From: Ruminococcus sp.
GTDB lineage: Bacteria; Bacillota; Clostridia; Oscillospirales; Ruminococcaceae
Reading direction: 5' to 3'
Length of the DNA: 64,000 bases
NCBI RefSeq assembly: GCF_017549005.1
Contig: NZ_JAFYYT010000003.1
Coordinates: 62,001-126,000 of the forward strand
This document shows positions 8,251-18,039 of this stretch, in pieces (position 1 is the stretch's first letter; each line of letters begins with the position of its first letter). Both the position numbers and the translations under genes were made by a program. The notes beneath the pieces are model-generated. The model was not told the DNA's origin, ran no database searches, and saw nothing but the letters and a program-made list of their open reading frames with translations.

Positions 8251-9183
8251 TCAGCCGCCCAGCCTTATCATTTCGTCAATGCACTTTCTTGCCTGTGCGA
8301 TGAGCTCGTCGTCCATGAGTATCTCGCAGGCTTCGCGGTCCTCTCCGCTTATGGCAAGGAGAGTATTGTACACGTCGGGGAGAGTTGTGAGCTTCATATT
8401 ATGGCACACAAGGTCGCGGCTCACAGGGTAGAAGCTCTTTTCGGGGCAGTCGTACTGTAAATGCTCCACGATGGAGTTTTCCGTACCGATGATGAACTCC
8501 TTCTTGTCTGACTTCTTTGCATAGTCCATTATACCCGTGGTGGAGCCCACATAATCCGCAAGTTCCACTACTTTCGGAGTACATTCGGGGTGAACGAGGA
8601 AGAGAGCGTCGGGGTGTTCCTTTTTAGCCGCAAGGACTTCATTCACGGTTATCCTTGCATGAGTGGGACATCCGCCCTGCAAAAGCTTTATGTCCTTGTC
8701 GGGGCACTGCTTCTTGATGTAGTCTCCCAGATTGCAGTCGGGGATAAAGAGTATCTTGTCGCTGTCGAGCGCTTTTACTATCTTTAGTGCGCTTGAAGAA
8801 GTAACACACACGTCACAGACGGTCTTGAGAGCCGCAGTCGTATTGATATAGGCAACTACGGTGCGGTCGGGCTCCTGAGCGCGGATAGCGCTTATCATGT
8901 CCCTGTCCATCTGCTCTGCCATAGGGCAGCCTGCGTGCTTGCTGGAAAGGTAAACGCGCTTCTGAGGGGAGAGCATTTTAGCTGTTTCCGCCATGAAGTG
9001 TACTCCGCAGAAGATGATGTTCTCCTGAGAGATGCCTTTAGCGTCAACACTGAGCTTGTAGCTGTCGCCGACGAAATCGGCTATCTCGCATATTTCACGC
9101 GCCTGGTAGCAGTGCGCGAGGATAGCGGTATTGGTCTGTTTTTTGAGCTTTATGATATTATCCTGTAATTCACGGACAGTCAT
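8251..9183 (-). CDS. nadA: Quinolinate synthase A
   Basis: 310 residues, the usual length. It condenses iminoaspartate with dihydroxyacetone phosphate to quinolinate in de novo NAD synthesis and carries a [4Fe-4S] cluster. Family marks are AHCYQ near residue 24, the three conserved cluster-cysteine regions (IFCGVHFMAETAKM, QGGCPTHARIT, LVCHNMKLTTL) and CVTSSSA. A strong promoter lies directly upstream. The usual partners nadB and nadC are absent here; the co-transcribed gene is the Fe-S protein gene hydE. Confidence 0.95.
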   Translation of the reverse strand: MTVRELQDNIIKLKKQTNTAILAHCYQAREICEIADFVGDSYKLSVDAKGISQENIIFCGVHFMAETAKMLSPQKRVYLSSKHAGCPMAEQMDRDMISAIRAQEPDRTVVAYINTTAALKTVCDVCVTSSSALKIVKALDSDKILFIPDCNLGDYIKKQCPDKDIKLLQGGCPTHARITVNEVLAAKKEHPDALFLVHPECTPKVVELADYVGSTTGIMDYAKKSDKKEFIIGTENSIVEHLQYDCPEKSFYPVSRDLVCHNMKLTTLPDVYNTLLAISGEDREACEILMDDELIAQARKCIDEMIRLGG

Positions 9184-9231
9184 GGATATACTTCCTTTCT
9201 GGATTTCAAATTACAATAAGCCTATTTTAAC

Positions 9232-9260
9232 ATTATACCACATATCAGATATTATTTCAA
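9232..9260 (-). promoter_or_regulatory. Promoter of nadA-hydE
   Basis: On the minus strand TTGAAA (9255-9260), 17 bases, TATAAT (9232-9237). The start codon of nadA is about 50 bases downstream. Confidence 0.8.
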
Positions 9261-9261
9261 G

Positions 9262-9300
9262 CAAAAAAGAAACTTCTCCGTCATAATCAACGGAGAAGTG
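9262..9300 (-). terminator. Terminator of the small membrane protein gene
   Basis: Perfect 10-bp arms ACTTCTCCGT (9272-9281) and ACGGAGAAGT (9290-9299); on the minus strand a T-rich run (9263-9270) follows. It ends the transcript of the gene at 9333-9821. Confidence 0.85.
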
Positions 9301-9332
9301 AATAGATTTGCAGGGAACGACGTCCCGTGCTG

Positions 9333-9821
9333 TCAGTAAAGCCACTTTTTCATGATAAACCGATATGCTTTGAAAAGCTCGATTTTGTTGAGAGGAAGTT
9401 TCTTTCTTCTGTATGTCAGTATTCCGAAAGGTATCCCGCCAGCCGCTGCTGTATCATTGAGCAAAACTTTTTTGCCGCTGTCAAGACTTATTATCATTCT
9501 GAAACGGGGTTCGATATCATTTCTTTTGTGCACTTTTTGATATCGTTCAGCCTGAATATCGCTTATCTGTCCGATATCAAGTGTTATCCTTTTGAAAATA
9601 TGCTTTATCTCTACAGTATCGTCATCAACTGTTATAACCGTCCTGACATTCTGCTCGATAATTAAAACGGCAAGCAACAGGATTTGAAGTATCAGGCTGA
9701 ATTGAAGCCGGAGATACATTTCATTGACAATAAAAAAACAGGATAAACCGCATAAAAGAAGAAGCGAGACTATTAAAATTATCGATATACTTCGTTGTTC
9801 GTGCCTGATCTTAAAAGACAT
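9333..9821 (-). CDS. Small membrane protein with PH-like C-terminal domain
   Basis: 162 residues. The start is the ATG after GAAAGGA; a longer frame begins 63 bases upstream without such a site. Two hydrophobic helices (about residues 11-32 and 37-55) sit at the N-terminus, followed by a ~100-residue cytosolic beta-rich domain (VITVDDDTVEIKHIFKRITLDIGQI) of the kind found in bacterial PH-domain membrane proteins. Function unknown. It appears to be transcribed alone and ends at a strong terminator. Confidence 0.65.
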   Translation of the reverse strand: MSFKIRHEQRSISIILIVSLLLLCGLSCFFIVNEMYLRLQFSLILQILLLAVLIIEQNVRTVITVDDDTVEIKHIFKRITLDIGQISDIQAERYQKVHKRNDIEPRFRMIISLDSGKKVLLNDTAAAGGIPFGILTYRRKKLPLNKIELFKAYRFIMKKWLY

Positions 9822-9869
9822 ACATTTCCTTTCTCGGTGTTCAAAACTGCTTTTTCCATCCATATATAA

Positions 9870-9940
9870 TGTAGGGACGCGCATTGCACGTCCGCTTAAA
9901 AATTGTTATACTAAGCGGACGACCGCTGACCGCCCCTACA
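9870..9940. repeat. 71-bp palindromic element with TGTAGGGRCG ends
   Basis: Outer inverted repeats TGTAGGGACG (9870-9879) and CGCCCCTACA (9931-9940) enclose an inner perfect 10-bp inverted repeat CGTCCGCTTA / TAAGCGGACG (9889-9898, 9912-9921). The whole can fold as a long interrupted hairpin. Related ends occur at 27014, 37200 and 57864, which suggests a dispersed MITE- or REP-like family. No flanking duplication could be assigned. Confidence 0.6.
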
Positions 9941-9967
9941 ATGAATAGTTAATGTTCAACAGAGATA

Positions 9968-10354
9968 TCAATAAGAATAATCACACACCTCGGCAAGTAC
10001 CTCGACCTCTGCGAGCACGCCCTTGGGAAGGGACTTTACCGCAACACAGCTCCTTGCAGGGAGAGAAGTGAAATATTTGCCGTATATCTCGTTGAAAGCT
10101 GCAAAATCGTTCATATCCGCGAGGAAACAGGTAGTTTTCACAGCCATGTGGAAGCCTGAGTTTGCCTCCTCGAGGACAGCTGCGAGGTTCTTCATTATCT
10201 GCTCGGTCTGTTCCGTGATAGTTTTCCCCTTGACTGTGTTGGTCTCGGGGTCGATAGCGATCTGACCGCTTGTGTAGACCATTCCGTGTGAAACGATAGC
10301 CTGCGAGTAAGGTCCTACAGCTGCAGGAGCTTTGTTTGTACTGATTGTGAGCAT
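9968..10354 (-). CDS. ridA: RidA family reactive intermediate deaminase
   Basis: 128 residues, the standard YjgF/YER057c/UK114 length. These trimeric enzymes hydrolyse reactive enamine/imine intermediates such as 2-aminoacrylate formed by PLP enzymes. Family marks are KAPAAVGPYSQA near the start, SGQI, and the late SLPARSCVAVKSLPKG stretch that carries the conserved Arg binding the carboxylate. GGAGGT lies before the ATG. Its closeness to branched-chain amino-acid genes fits the protective role, though it has its own unit. Confidence 0.94.
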   Translation of the reverse strand: MLTISTNKAPAAVGPYSQAIVSHGMVYTSGQIAIDPETNTVKGKTITEQTEQIMKNLAAVLEEANSGFHMAVKTTCFLADMNDFAAFNEIYGKYFTSLPARSCVAVKSLPKGVLAEVEVLAEVCDYSY

Positions 10355-10394
10355 AAAAAGATACCTCCGTTTATTAAATGATATTTTTCAGAAC

Positions 10395-10997
10395 TCAGTC
10401 CTTGCTGAACGATATGTAAGCGGAGCTTGAAGTGTCGTCCTTTGCTGTGAGGCACACCTTGTATGTCTCATACGGACAGTCCACATCGTTTACAGTCATG
10501 TGCTGAGTTTCCTTTACGAAATAAACAACGCCCTCAGAGTCCTTGTCCGTGATATTGTAGTAAGGATATTGGTCGAAGTCGAAGCTGATACCTTCGATAC
10601 TGAATATTTCCGCGTCGTCCTTTGTTCCCTCGGGAACGAGCCTGTAATCGCCGCCGTGGAAGTGCAGAGTGCCGTCATCTGAGATAGTCATAGGATCCTT
10701 CTCAAGGTCGTTCTGTATGGTTTCGCAGTTGGGATACTTGTCTCCGCCCCAGGAACCGTAGCCGTTGCAGGTATAGCTGCCCGTGTAGTCCTTTATATCG
10801 GGAAGAGCGCCTTTGTCAGCCTTTTTGTCCGACTTCTTATCCTTTGCAGTATCTGCGGACTTGTCTGAGACCGTCTTGTCGTCGCCCTTTGAGACTGAAA
10901 AGCTGAAGGACGAATCGCCGCTGCTGATTGTACAGCCTGTGAGAGCTGCTGCAAAAATGAATGCTGATGATGTTAACCCCAATAATCTCTTATTCAT
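10395..10997 (-). CDS. Putative lipoprotein, unknown function
   Basis: 200 residues. The signal sequence ends in lipobox LTGC at about residue 22. A Lys/Asp/Ser-rich linker (about 33-66) follows, then a ~130-residue domain beginning LPDIKDYTGSYTCNGYGSWGG. That opening recalls short lipocalin-like or copper-resistance-like beta barrels of secreted proteins, but no family can be named. The gene has its own promoter and RBS (AAGGAG). Confidence 0.72.
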   Translation of the reverse strand: MNKRLLGLTSSAFIFAAALTGCTISSGDSSFSFSVSKGDDKTVSDKSADTAKDKKSDKKADKGALPDIKDYTGSYTCNGYGSWGGDKYPNCETIQNDLEKDPMTISDDGTLHFHGGDYRLVPEGTKDDAEIFSIEGISFDFDQYPYYNITDKDSEGVVYFVKETQHMTVNDVDCPYETYKVCLTAKDDTSSSAYISFSKD

Positions 10998-11061
10998 GAT
11001 ATTACTCCTTTATAAATGATTTATAGCTTGTTACGAGCCGTTTGCGGTTCGTATTGCAATA

Positions 11062-11090
11062 ATGATAATACAAATGCGAAGCAAAGTCAA
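11062..11090 (-). promoter_or_regulatory. Promoter of the lipoprotein gene at 10997
   Basis: On the minus strand TTGACT (11085-11090), 17 bases, TATCAT (11062-11067), roughly 65 bases before the start codon. An overlapping TATTAT lies two bases nearer to the -35. Confidence 0.65.
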
Positions 11091-11139
11091 GGAGTAATTT
11101 TTAAATTTTTCGTTAAGTTCATATGAACTTGTAATGCGT

Positions 11140-12216
11140 TTATATAACCTTTAATATTTTTTCTGTCATTTCCGAACAGGTAAGAGGAGCTGTTTCCTTG
11201 TCCGTGCCCATGATATCAGCTGTGCGGCAGCCCTCTGCGAGCACCTTGTCCACAGCCGCTTCTATAGCGTCGGCTTCCTTGTTGAGACCGAATGAATAGC
11301 GGAGCATCATAGCTCCGGAAAGCACGGTGGCAATAGGATTTGCGAGGTTCCTGCCTGCTATGTCTGGAGCCGAGCCGTGTATTGGTTCGTACAGTCCGCG
11401 TTTGGAAGCTCCCAGAGAAGCAGAGGCGAGCATACCTATGGAGCCCGTTATCTGTGAGGCTTCATCTGAAAGTATATCACCAAACATATTGGACGTAACT
11501 ATGACGTCGAACTGTTTCGGGTCACGGACGAGCTGCATAGCCGCATTGTCAACGAGCATATCCGTGTAGTGTACTTCGGGGTACTTCTCCGCAAGCTCAT
11601 GCATTGTCTTTCTCCAGAGCCGCGAGGATTCCAGTACATTTGCCTTGTCAATGCTGCATACGCGCTTTCTGCGCTTCATAGCGGCTTCAAAGGCAGCCTT
11701 GCCTATGCGCTCTATCTCGGTTATGCTGTAAGCCTCGGTGTCGAAGGCTTCCGTGCCGTATTTTCCCTCGCGGAGACCACGCTCGCCGAAGTATATACCG
11801 CCTGTGAGCTCCCTGACTATGAGGAGGTCAAAGCCGTCGCCCACTATCTCGTCTTTGAGAGGAGAAGCGTTTCTCAGCGCAGGATAGAGCTTTGCAGGTC
11901 GGAGATTGGTGTAAAGTCCCAGTGCGGAGCGTATGCCGAGGAGAGCCTTTTCGGGACGGACATCGCCGCCGAGACTGTCCCATTTGGGACCGCCCACAGC
12001 TCCGAGGAGAACGCTGTCTGACGCAAGGCAGCCGTCCACAGTTTCCTGCGGCAGGGGAACTCCCGTTTCGTCGATAGCACAGCCGCCTATGAGGTAAGGC
12101 GTGAAGGTGAAGCTGTGTCCGAATTTCTTCGCCACCTTTTCCAGTACCGCTACGGCGCTGTCCACTATTTCGGGACCAATGCCGTCGCCCTTTAACAATG
12201 CGATCTTCAGTTCCAT
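11140..12216 (-). CDS. leuB: 3-isopropylmalate dehydrogenase
   Basis: 358 residues. It oxidises and decarboxylates 3-isopropylmalate to 2-oxoisocaproate with NAD, the third leucine-specific step. The sequence opens [15 protein letters not shown], and the substrate and cofactor signatures [30 protein letters not shown] and GSAPDIAG are intact. The ATG at 12216 follows GAAAGGAG; the frame is open further upstream without an RBS. It is the last gene of the leuA-ilvBN-leuCDB operon. Confidence 0.96.
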   Translation of the reverse strand: MELKIALLKGDGIGPEIVDSAVAVLEKVAKKFGHSFTFTPYLIGGCAIDETGVPLPQETVDGCLASDSVLLGAVGGPKWDSLGGDVRPEKALLGIRSALGLYTNLRPAKLYPALRNASPLKDEIVGDGFDLLIVRELTGGIYFGERGLREGKYGTEAFDTEAYSITEIERIGKAAFEAAMKRRKRVCSIDKANVLESSRLWRKTMHELAEKYPEVHYTDMLVDNAAMQLVRDPKQFDVIVTSNMFGDILSDEASQITGSIGMLASASLGASKRGLYEPIHGSAPDIAGRNLANPIATVLSGAMMLRYSFGLNKEADAIEAAVDKVLAEGCRTADIMGTDKETAPLTCSEMTEKILKVI

Positions 12217-12305
12217 AATATACTCCTTTCTGTTTTCAGCCTTTATAGCCATTGGCTTTATCATGAATTGCAGATGCGGCGAGGACGCCGTCCCATACAC
12301 TTATT

Positions 12306-12333
12306 TCTCAGTTCTTGGTTCTTAGCCTTAACG
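12306..12333. repeat. Array of four 7-mers abutting the leuD 3' end
   Basis: TCTCAGT, TCTTGGT, TCTTAGC and CTTAACG follow in 7-nt register and stop three bases short of the leuD stop codon. It occupies most of the leuD-leuB gap. Confidence 0.5.
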
Positions 12334-12335
12334 GC

Positions 12336-12827
12336 TCAAATAACGCCGTTGGCAATAGCCTCCATAAGTCCGCCGTTTTCGATTATTTTCTGCACAAACA
12401 CGGGGAAAGGAGCCGTTTTATATTCCCTGCCCGTGGTGATATTGCGGATAATGCCGTTATCGAGGTCGGCTTCTACGGTATCGCCCTCGGATATCTCATC
12501 CGCAGCCGCAGGACACTCCACGATAGCGAGACCTATATTTATAGCGTTCCTGTAGAAGATACGGGCGAAGCTCTTGGCGATGACCAGTGAAACTCCGCTT
12601 GCCTTTATGGCTATGGGAGCGTGTTCACGGGAGGAGCCGCAGCCGAAATTCAGCCCTGCGGTGATGATATCTCCCTGTTTTACGCGGCTCACGAAGGTAC
12701 TGTCCAGGTCCTCCATGCAGTGGCTGGCAAGTTCCTTATGGTCGCTGGTATTGAGGTAACGGGCAGGGATTATAACGTCCGTGTCCACGTTGTCGCCGTA
12801 TTTTATAACATTTCCCGTGTATTTCAT
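12336..12827 (-). CDS. leuD: 3-isopropylmalate dehydratase small subunit
   Basis: 163 residues, the short LeuD type. It forms the swivelling domain of isopropylmalate isomerase together with LeuC. The signature [21 protein letters not shown] (split by the [11 protein letters not shown] core) is present at about residues 57-75. It overlaps leuC by ATGA (12824-12827), so translation is coupled. Confidence 0.96.
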   Translation of the reverse strand: MKYTGNVIKYGDNVDTDVIIPARYLNTSDHKELASHCMEDLDSTFVSRVKQGDIITAGLNFGCGSSREHAPIAIKASGVSLVIAKSFARIFYRNAINIGLAIVECPAAADEISEGDTVEADLDNGIIRNITTGREYKTAPFPVFVQKIIENGGLMEAIANGVI

Positions 12828-14092
12828 AGCTCAGCCACCTCCCACGGACTTGTAAGTCTGCCTGTTACTGCGCTTGCGGCGGCAGTTGCAGGGCTTGCGA
12901 GATAAACTTCTGATTCCGGGTGTCCCATACGTCCGACGAAGTTGCGGTTGGTAGTTGCAACGGCTCTTTCTCCTGCGGCTAAAATGCCCATATATCCGCC
13001 TAAACACGGACCGCAGGTAGGCGTTGACACAACTGCTCCGAACTCGATAAATGTTCTGAGAAGTCCCATTTCCATTGCGTCAAGATATACTTTCTGAGTG
13101 GCGGGGATAACGATAACTCGCACGTTTTTGGCAGCTTTTCTGCCTTTCATTATCTCAGCGGCAGCGATTAGGTCCTCCAGTCTGCCGTTGGTGCAGGAGC
13201 CTATTACCACCTGGTCTATCCTGACTTCGCCTATTCCTGCAAAGGTACGGGCGTTTTCGGGCAGATGTGGGAAAGCCACCGTGGGCTCTATCACGGAGAG
13301 GTCTATGTTAATGACTTCATCGTATTCTGCGTCATCATTGGCTTTGTACACAGTCGGCTCAGCACAGCCGTGCCCGCGCATATAGCCGAGAGCTGTCTCG
13401 TCCACCTCGAATATGCCGTTCTTTGCGCCTGCCTCTATAGCCATATTTGCCATGCAGAAGCGGTCTGCCATTGAAAGTGAAGCAAGTCCGCTGCCTGTGA
13501 ACTCCATAGAGCGGTAGAGGGCTCCGTCAACGCCGATCTTACCGATAATATGCAGTATAACGTCCTTGCCCGAGACATATCTGCGGAGTTTGCCTGTGAG
13601 GTCGAACTTCACAGCCGACGGCACCTTGAACCACGCCTTGCCTGTTGCCATGCCGCAGGCCATGTCCGTAGAGCCCACGCCTGTGGAAAAAGCTCCGAGT
13701 GCGCCGTAGGTGCAGGTGTGTGAGTCCGCGCCGATAACGGCATTTCCTGCAGTAACAAGACCTTTTTCGGGGATCAGGGCGTGTTCTATGCCCATTTCTC
13801 CCACGTCGTAAAAATGGGTGACGTTCTGTTCCGTGCAGAAATCGCGGCACATTTTGCACTGCTCCGCCGCTTTTATGTCCTTATTGGGGACAAAATGATC
13901 CATGACCATTGTGACCCTGTCTCTGTCGAACACGCTGTCCCTGCCGAGCCTGCGGAACTCCTTGATAGCCACGGGAGAAGTTATATCGTTGCCGAGAACG
14001 AGGTCGAGGTCTGCGAGGATAAGCTCCCCTGCGCTGACCGACTCCCTGCCCGAGTGAGCCGCAAGTATCTTCTGCGTCATTGTCATTGCCAT
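12824..14092 (-). CDS. leuC: 3-isopropylmalate dehydratase large subunit
   Basis: 422 residues, the archaeal/clostridial short LeuC type with a [4Fe-4S] cluster that isomerises 2- to 3-isopropylmalate. Cluster cysteines are in [10 protein letters not shown] and [25 protein letters not shown] is also conserved. The start chosen is the ATG at 14092, eight bases from GAAAGGA; the ATG at 14101 directly touches that site. Operon position between ilvN and leuD. Confidence 0.96.
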   Translation of the reverse strand: MAMTMTQKILAAHSGRESVSAGELILADLDLVLGNDITSPVAIKEFRRLGRDSVFDRDRVTMVMDHFVPNKDIKAAEQCKMCRDFCTEQNVTHFYDVGEMGIEHALIPEKGLVTAGNAVIGADSHTCTYGALGAFSTGVGSTDMACGMATGKAWFKVPSAVKFDLTGKLRRYVSGKDVILHIIGKIGVDGALYRSMEFTGSGLASLSMADRFCMANMAIEAGAKNGIFEVDETALGYMRGHGCAEPTVYKANDDAEYDEVINIDLSVIEPTVAFPHLPENARTFAGIGEVRIDQVVIGSCTNGRLEDLIAAAEIMKGRKAAKNVRVIVIPATQKVYLDAMEMGLLRTFIEFGAVVSTPTCGPCLGGYMGILAAGERAVATTNRNFVGRMGHPESEVYLASPATAAASAVTGRLTSPWEVAEL

Positions 14093-14129
14093 TTTTATCA
14101 TTCCTTTCGATAAGATATGCTTATCGGGT

Positions 14130-14633
14130 TTATTTCACTGTTTTAAGGCAGTTCTCGCCGCGCTCTATAGCAACTATTCCCGTGCGGCACATCTCCATTA
14201 TGCCGAAGGGCTTGAGGAGCTCGATAAATGCGTCTATCTTCGAGGTCTCGCCCGTGAGCTCGCAGGTCAGCGATGTTGGGGAATAGTCCACTATCTTTGA
14301 GCGGAATATCTCCACCGCCGTCATTATATCCTGCCTTATTTCAGCCTTGTTTCTTACCTTTATGAGGAGAAGTTCACGTATTACCGTGTCCTTGTTGTCC
14401 AGCACCTCTACTTCCCTGACATCATGGAGCTTCTGAAGCTGCTGGAGTATGCGCTCCTTTATGTCCTCGTCGCCGTGAAAGGCAATGGTTATGCGCGAAA
14501 AGCCGCTTGATTCGGTCTCGCCCACGGTAAGGCTGTCGATATTGAAGCCGCGCCGTGTGAACATACCCGAAACTCTCGAAAGTACGCCCGAAACATTGGC
14601 AACTATAACGCCTATAACATACTGCTGTTCCAT
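14130..14633 (-). CDS. ilvN: Acetolactate synthase small (regulatory) subunit
   Basis: 167 residues. An N-terminal ACT domain (about 4-78, with [28 protein letters not shown]) binds valine for feedback inhibition of the catalytic subunit IlvB; a C-terminal ALS_ss domain follows. It starts nine bases after the ilvB stop behind GAGGTG. Length matches the Gram-positive IlvH type. Confidence 0.95.
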   Translation of the reverse strand: MEQQYVIGVIVANVSGVLSRVSGMFTRRGFNIDSLTVGETESSGFSRITIAFHGDEDIKERILQQLQKLHDVREVEVLDNKDTVIRELLLIKVRNKAEIRQDIMTAVEIFRSKIVDYSPTSLTCELTGETSKIDAFIELLKPFGIMEMCRTGIVAIERGENCLKTVK

Positions 14634-14642
14634 AATGTCACC

Positions 14643-16340
14643 TCACTTTATCTCTGTTATCATATCGTCTATCGAGCCGCCGTTGGGGAGCATGGGGAGA
14701 ACCAGCTCGTCGCTGTCTACCTCGCAGTCGATAACGAAAGGAGTATTGCAGGAAAGGGCTTCGTCCGCAAGCTTTTCAAGCTCTTCCGCGGAAGCCGCAT
14801 GACCGCCTTTTGCGCCGAAAGCCTCCGCAAGCTTTGCGAAGTCCGTACTTCGGTCGAGGGTGGTGTTTGAATAGCGCTTGTCATAGAAAAGCGTCTGCAT
14901 CTGGCGAACCATTCCGAGAACGCCGTTGTTCATTATAACTACAGTTATGGGGAGCTTCTGCGAAACTGCCGTTGCAAGCTCGCAAAGGTCCATTCCGAAG
15001 CTGCCGTCACCTGTGAAGAGTATGCAGCGCCTGCCCGTAGCACAGGCTGCGCCTACGGCTGCTCCGAGACCGAAGCCCATTGTACCGAGACCGCCGCTGG
15101 ACAGGAAGGTGCGCGGCTTTTTCAGCGGATAGCGCTGAGCAGTCCACATCTGGTGCTGACCGACGTCCGTAACGATAACTGCGTCCTCGCCTGCACGGGA
15201 GCTTATGGCGTCGATTATCTCATAGGGGCTGAGCTTCCTGCCGCCTCTCCTTGCCTTTGCAGCGCTGAGAGCTGCCGCGGTATGAGTCTTTTCCTCGGTA
15301 CGGAGCTGTCCTATGCGTTCCCACCACTGTGGGTGCTTCTTCTCCTCAGCCATTGCAATGAGCCTTTCGAGGGAGTCGTGAAGGTCGCCCTTTATGGCAA
15401 CGTCCGCAGGGACGTTCTTGTGGAGCTCCGCACCGTCGATATCTATGTGGATAATGCTCGTATGCTTCGGATAACGCGAATCATCGCCTGCCGCCCTGTT
15501 GCTGAAGCGTACTCCGAGAGCTATGACCAGGTCAGCCTCGTTCTGAGCCACAGTCGAGGCAAAATGCCCGTGCATACCCTGCATACCGAGAAAACGCGGA
15601 TGATCGCAGGAAACTGCGGAAAGTCCCATGAGAGAGCAGCCCAGAGGAGCGTCTATCTTCTCGGCAAGAGCCGTTACCTGCTGTGAAGCCTTGCCGCTGA
15701 TAACTCCGCCGCCGAAGTAGATATATGGCTTCTCACAGCTGTTTATGAGAGCTGCCGCCTTTTGCAGCTTATCCTCTGAGGCAAAGGTGAGCGGATAGGG
15801 TATGACAGGCTGTGCGTTGGATTCATACTCGCAGAGAGCCTGCTGAACGTCCTGCGGTATATCCACAAGGACAGGACCCTGTCTGCCTGATTTGGCTATT
15901 TTAAAGGCTGTGCGGAGAGTGTCCGCAAGCTCTTTTATGTCCTTTACTATGAAATTATGCTTGGTGATAGGCATGGTTATGCCTACGATATCGACTTCCT
16001 GAAAGCTGTCCCGTCCTATGAGGCTGCAGGCAACATTTCCCGTAATGGCAACCATTGGAACAGAGTCCAGATATGCCGTAGCTATGCCTGTTACAAGGTT
16101 TGTCGCACCCGGACCCGATGTAGCGATGACTACGCCCACCTTTCCTGTTGAACGGGCGTAGCCGTCCGCAGCATGGGCAGCTCCCTGTTCATGTGCGGCG
16201 ATGATGTGCTTTATGCGACTCTCTGCGGAATACAGCTCGTCGAAGAGGTCTATGACCTGTCCGCCCGGGTAGCCGAAAATTGTATCGCAGCCCTGTTCGA
16301 TGAGGGTCTCAACGACTATTTTTGCACCTGATATTTTCAT
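14643..16340 (-). CDS. ilvB: Acetolactate synthase large subunit
   Basis: 565 residues. TPP- and FAD-dependent enzyme that makes acetolactate or acetohydroxybutyrate, the first common step to valine, leucine and isoleucine. The TPP glutamate lies in AAHEQGAAHAADGYAR (about residues 47-62), the central FAD-binding domain is present, and the Mg-TPP motif GDGSFGMDLCELATA sits near 440 (the usual GDGSF...N is here GDGSF...L). RBS AAAGGA. It is the second gene of the T-box operon. Confidence 0.96.
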   Translation of the reverse strand: MKISGAKIVVETLIEQGCDTIFGYPGGQVIDLFDELYSAESRIKHIIAAHEQGAAHAADGYARSTGKVGVVIATSGPGATNLVTGIATAYLDSVPMVAITGNVACSLIGRDSFQEVDIVGITMPITKHNFIVKDIKELADTLRTAFKIAKSGRQGPVLVDIPQDVQQALCEYESNAQPVIPYPLTFASEDKLQKAAALINSCEKPYIYFGGGVISGKASQQVTALAEKIDAPLGCSLMGLSAVSCDHPRFLGMQGMHGHFASTVAQNEADLVIALGVRFSNRAAGDDSRYPKHTSIIHIDIDGAELHKNVPADVAIKGDLHDSLERLIAMAEEKKHPQWWERIGQLRTEEKTHTAAALSAAKARRGGRKLSPYEIIDAISSRAGEDAVIVTDVGQHQMWTAQRYPLKKPRTFLSSGGLGTMGFGLGAAVGAACATGRRCILFTGDGSFGMDLCELATAVSQKLPITVVIMNNGVLGMVRQMQTLFYDKRYSNTTLDRSTDFAKLAEAFGAKGGHAASAEELEKLADEALSCNTPFVIDCEVDSDELVLPMLPNGGSIDDMITEIK

Positions 16341-16374
16341 AGTATCATGTCCTTTACTTTTGTGTTTGCGGTCC

Positions 16375-18039
16375 TCAGCCTGCGCTGAGCATATTGTTTA
16401 CAGCGCTGATGAGCGCCTTGACCGAGGAGGTGATGATATCGTTGTCTATGCCTGTGCCCCAGAAGCTCTTACCGTTTCCTGTGACTATCTCCACGTAGGA
16501 AACAGCCTTTGAAGCAGAGCCGACTTCCAGAGCGTGCTCGGAGTAGCTGTTCAGGCTGTAGTCGGCGTTGGTATAGGACCTTACGGCGTTGCTTACGGCG
16601 TCAAGACGGCCGTTTCCCGTATCGGTAACTGTTACCTTCCTGCCGTTGTAATCGAAGCTTATGGTAGCTTCGATACCATCACGCTGCACGAAATGGGTCT
16701 CGCCTATGTGTATCGGGGAGGTTATATCCACGTAATTCTTCTTGAATATCTCGTAGACCTCGTCGGGGAGGAGCTCCTTGTGCTTGCGGTCGGATACGCC
16801 CTTGACGAGATATCCCACGCTCTCGCGCATTTTCTTGGGAAGGTCGTAGCCGAAGCGTGTTTCGAGTATATAGCCGATACCGCCCTTGCCCGACTGGCTG
16901 TTGATACGGATAACGTCTGCGGAGTATTCCCTGCCTACGTCCTCGGGGTCGATAGGGAGATATGGGACCGTCCAGTACTGAGTATGCCCCTCCTCACGCC
17001 ATTTCAGACCCTTGGCGATAGCGTCCTGATGTGAGCCGCTGAAGGCTGCGAAAACCAGCTTTCCCGAATAGGGCTGGCGCTCGTATATATTCATTCGCGT
17101 AACTCTGGTGTAGAGCTCCGAAACTGACGGGATATCGCTGAGATCGAGCTGGGGGTCAACGCCCTGCGAGTACATATTCATTGCGAGGACGACTATATCC
17201 ACGTTCCCCGTGCGCTCGCCGTTTCCGAAGAGAGTTCCCTCGACGCGCTCCGCTCCTGCAAGAAGTCCCATTTCCGTGTCAGCCACCGCGCAGCCGCGGT
17301 CGTTGTGGGGGTGGAGGGAAACTATGACGTTTTCGCGGTATTTCAGGTTCTCGCACATATACTCCACCTGATTTGCGTAGACGTGAGGCATTGAGAGCTG
17401 CACCGTTACGGGCAGGTTGATTATGACCTTGTCCTCGGGAGTGGGCTGCCATACGTCGAGGACTGCGTTACAGACCTCCAGTGCAAATTCGGGCTCTGTT
17501 CCCGTGAAGCTCTCGGGGGAGTACTCAAACCTGTAGTTCCCCTCGTATTTTTCGCGGTACTCCTTGCAGAGCCTTGCTCCGCTGACAGCGATTTCTGTTA
17601 TCTCCTCCTTGCTTTTGCGGAAGACCTGTTCACGCTGGGCGGCGGAAGTGGAATTATAGAGGTGTACTATGGCGTTTTTGCAGCCTCTCAGGGCTTCAAA
17701 GGTCTTTTCTATGATATGCTCTCTCGACTGCGTGAGTACCTGTATGGTAACGTCGTCGGGTATGAGCTTCTGCTCGATAAGGGTGCGGCAGAAGTCGTAT
17801 TCTGTCTCGGAAGCCGCAGGGAAGCCTATTTCTATCTCCTTGAAGCCGATATCCACCAGCTGCTGGAAGAATTCAAGCTTTTCGCCGAGGCTCATGGGGA
17901 TTATAAGCGCCTGATTTCCGTCCCGGAGATCGACGCTGCACCACTGCGGAGCCTTGTCGATATAGGACTTTTCCGTCCATTTCATTGAAGTTTTCGGCGC
18001 TTCAAAGAACTGCCTTGTGTACTTGCTGACGTTATTCAT
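16375..18039 (-). CDS. leuA: 2-isopropylmalate synthase, long (fungal/actinobacterial) type
   Basis: 554 residues. It condenses 2-oxoisovalerate with acetyl-CoA, the committed step of leucine synthesis. The HMGL-like catalytic barrel starts at QWCSVDLRDGNQAL (about 32-45); the metal motif SLHPHNDRGCAVADTE is in the middle; the C-terminal ~120 residues form the LeuA allosteric domain that binds leucine. The opening KYTRQFFEAPKTSMKW marks the longer type-2 LeuA rather than the ~510-residue E. coli type. The ATG at 18039 follows GGAGGT; the frame continues upstream into the T-box leader and is not used. First gene of the operon. Confidence 0.95.
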   Translation of the reverse strand: MNNVSKYTRQFFEAPKTSMKWTEKSYIDKAPQWCSVDLRDGNQALIIPMSLGEKLEFFQQLVDIGFKEIEIGFPAASETEYDFCRTLIEQKLIPDDVTIQVLTQSREHIIEKTFEALRGCKNAIVHLYNSTSAAQREQVFRKSKEEITEIAVSGARLCKEYREKYEGNYRFEYSPESFTGTEPEFALEVCNAVLDVWQPTPEDKVIINLPVTVQLSMPHVYANQVEYMCENLKYRENVIVSLHPHNDRGCAVADTEMGLLAGAERVEGTLFGNGERTGNVDIVVLAMNMYSQGVDPQLDLSDIPSVSELYTRVTRMNIYERQPYSGKLVFAAFSGSHQDAIAKGLKWREEGHTQYWTVPYLPIDPEDVGREYSADVIRINSQSGKGGIGYILETRFGYDLPKKMRESVGYLVKGVSDRKHKELLPDEVYEIFKKNYVDITSPIHIGETHFVQRDGIEATISFDYNGRKVTVTDTGNGRLDAVSNAVRSYTNADYSLNSYSEHALEVGSASKAVSYVEIVTGNGKSFWGTGIDNDIITSSVKALISAVNNMLSAG

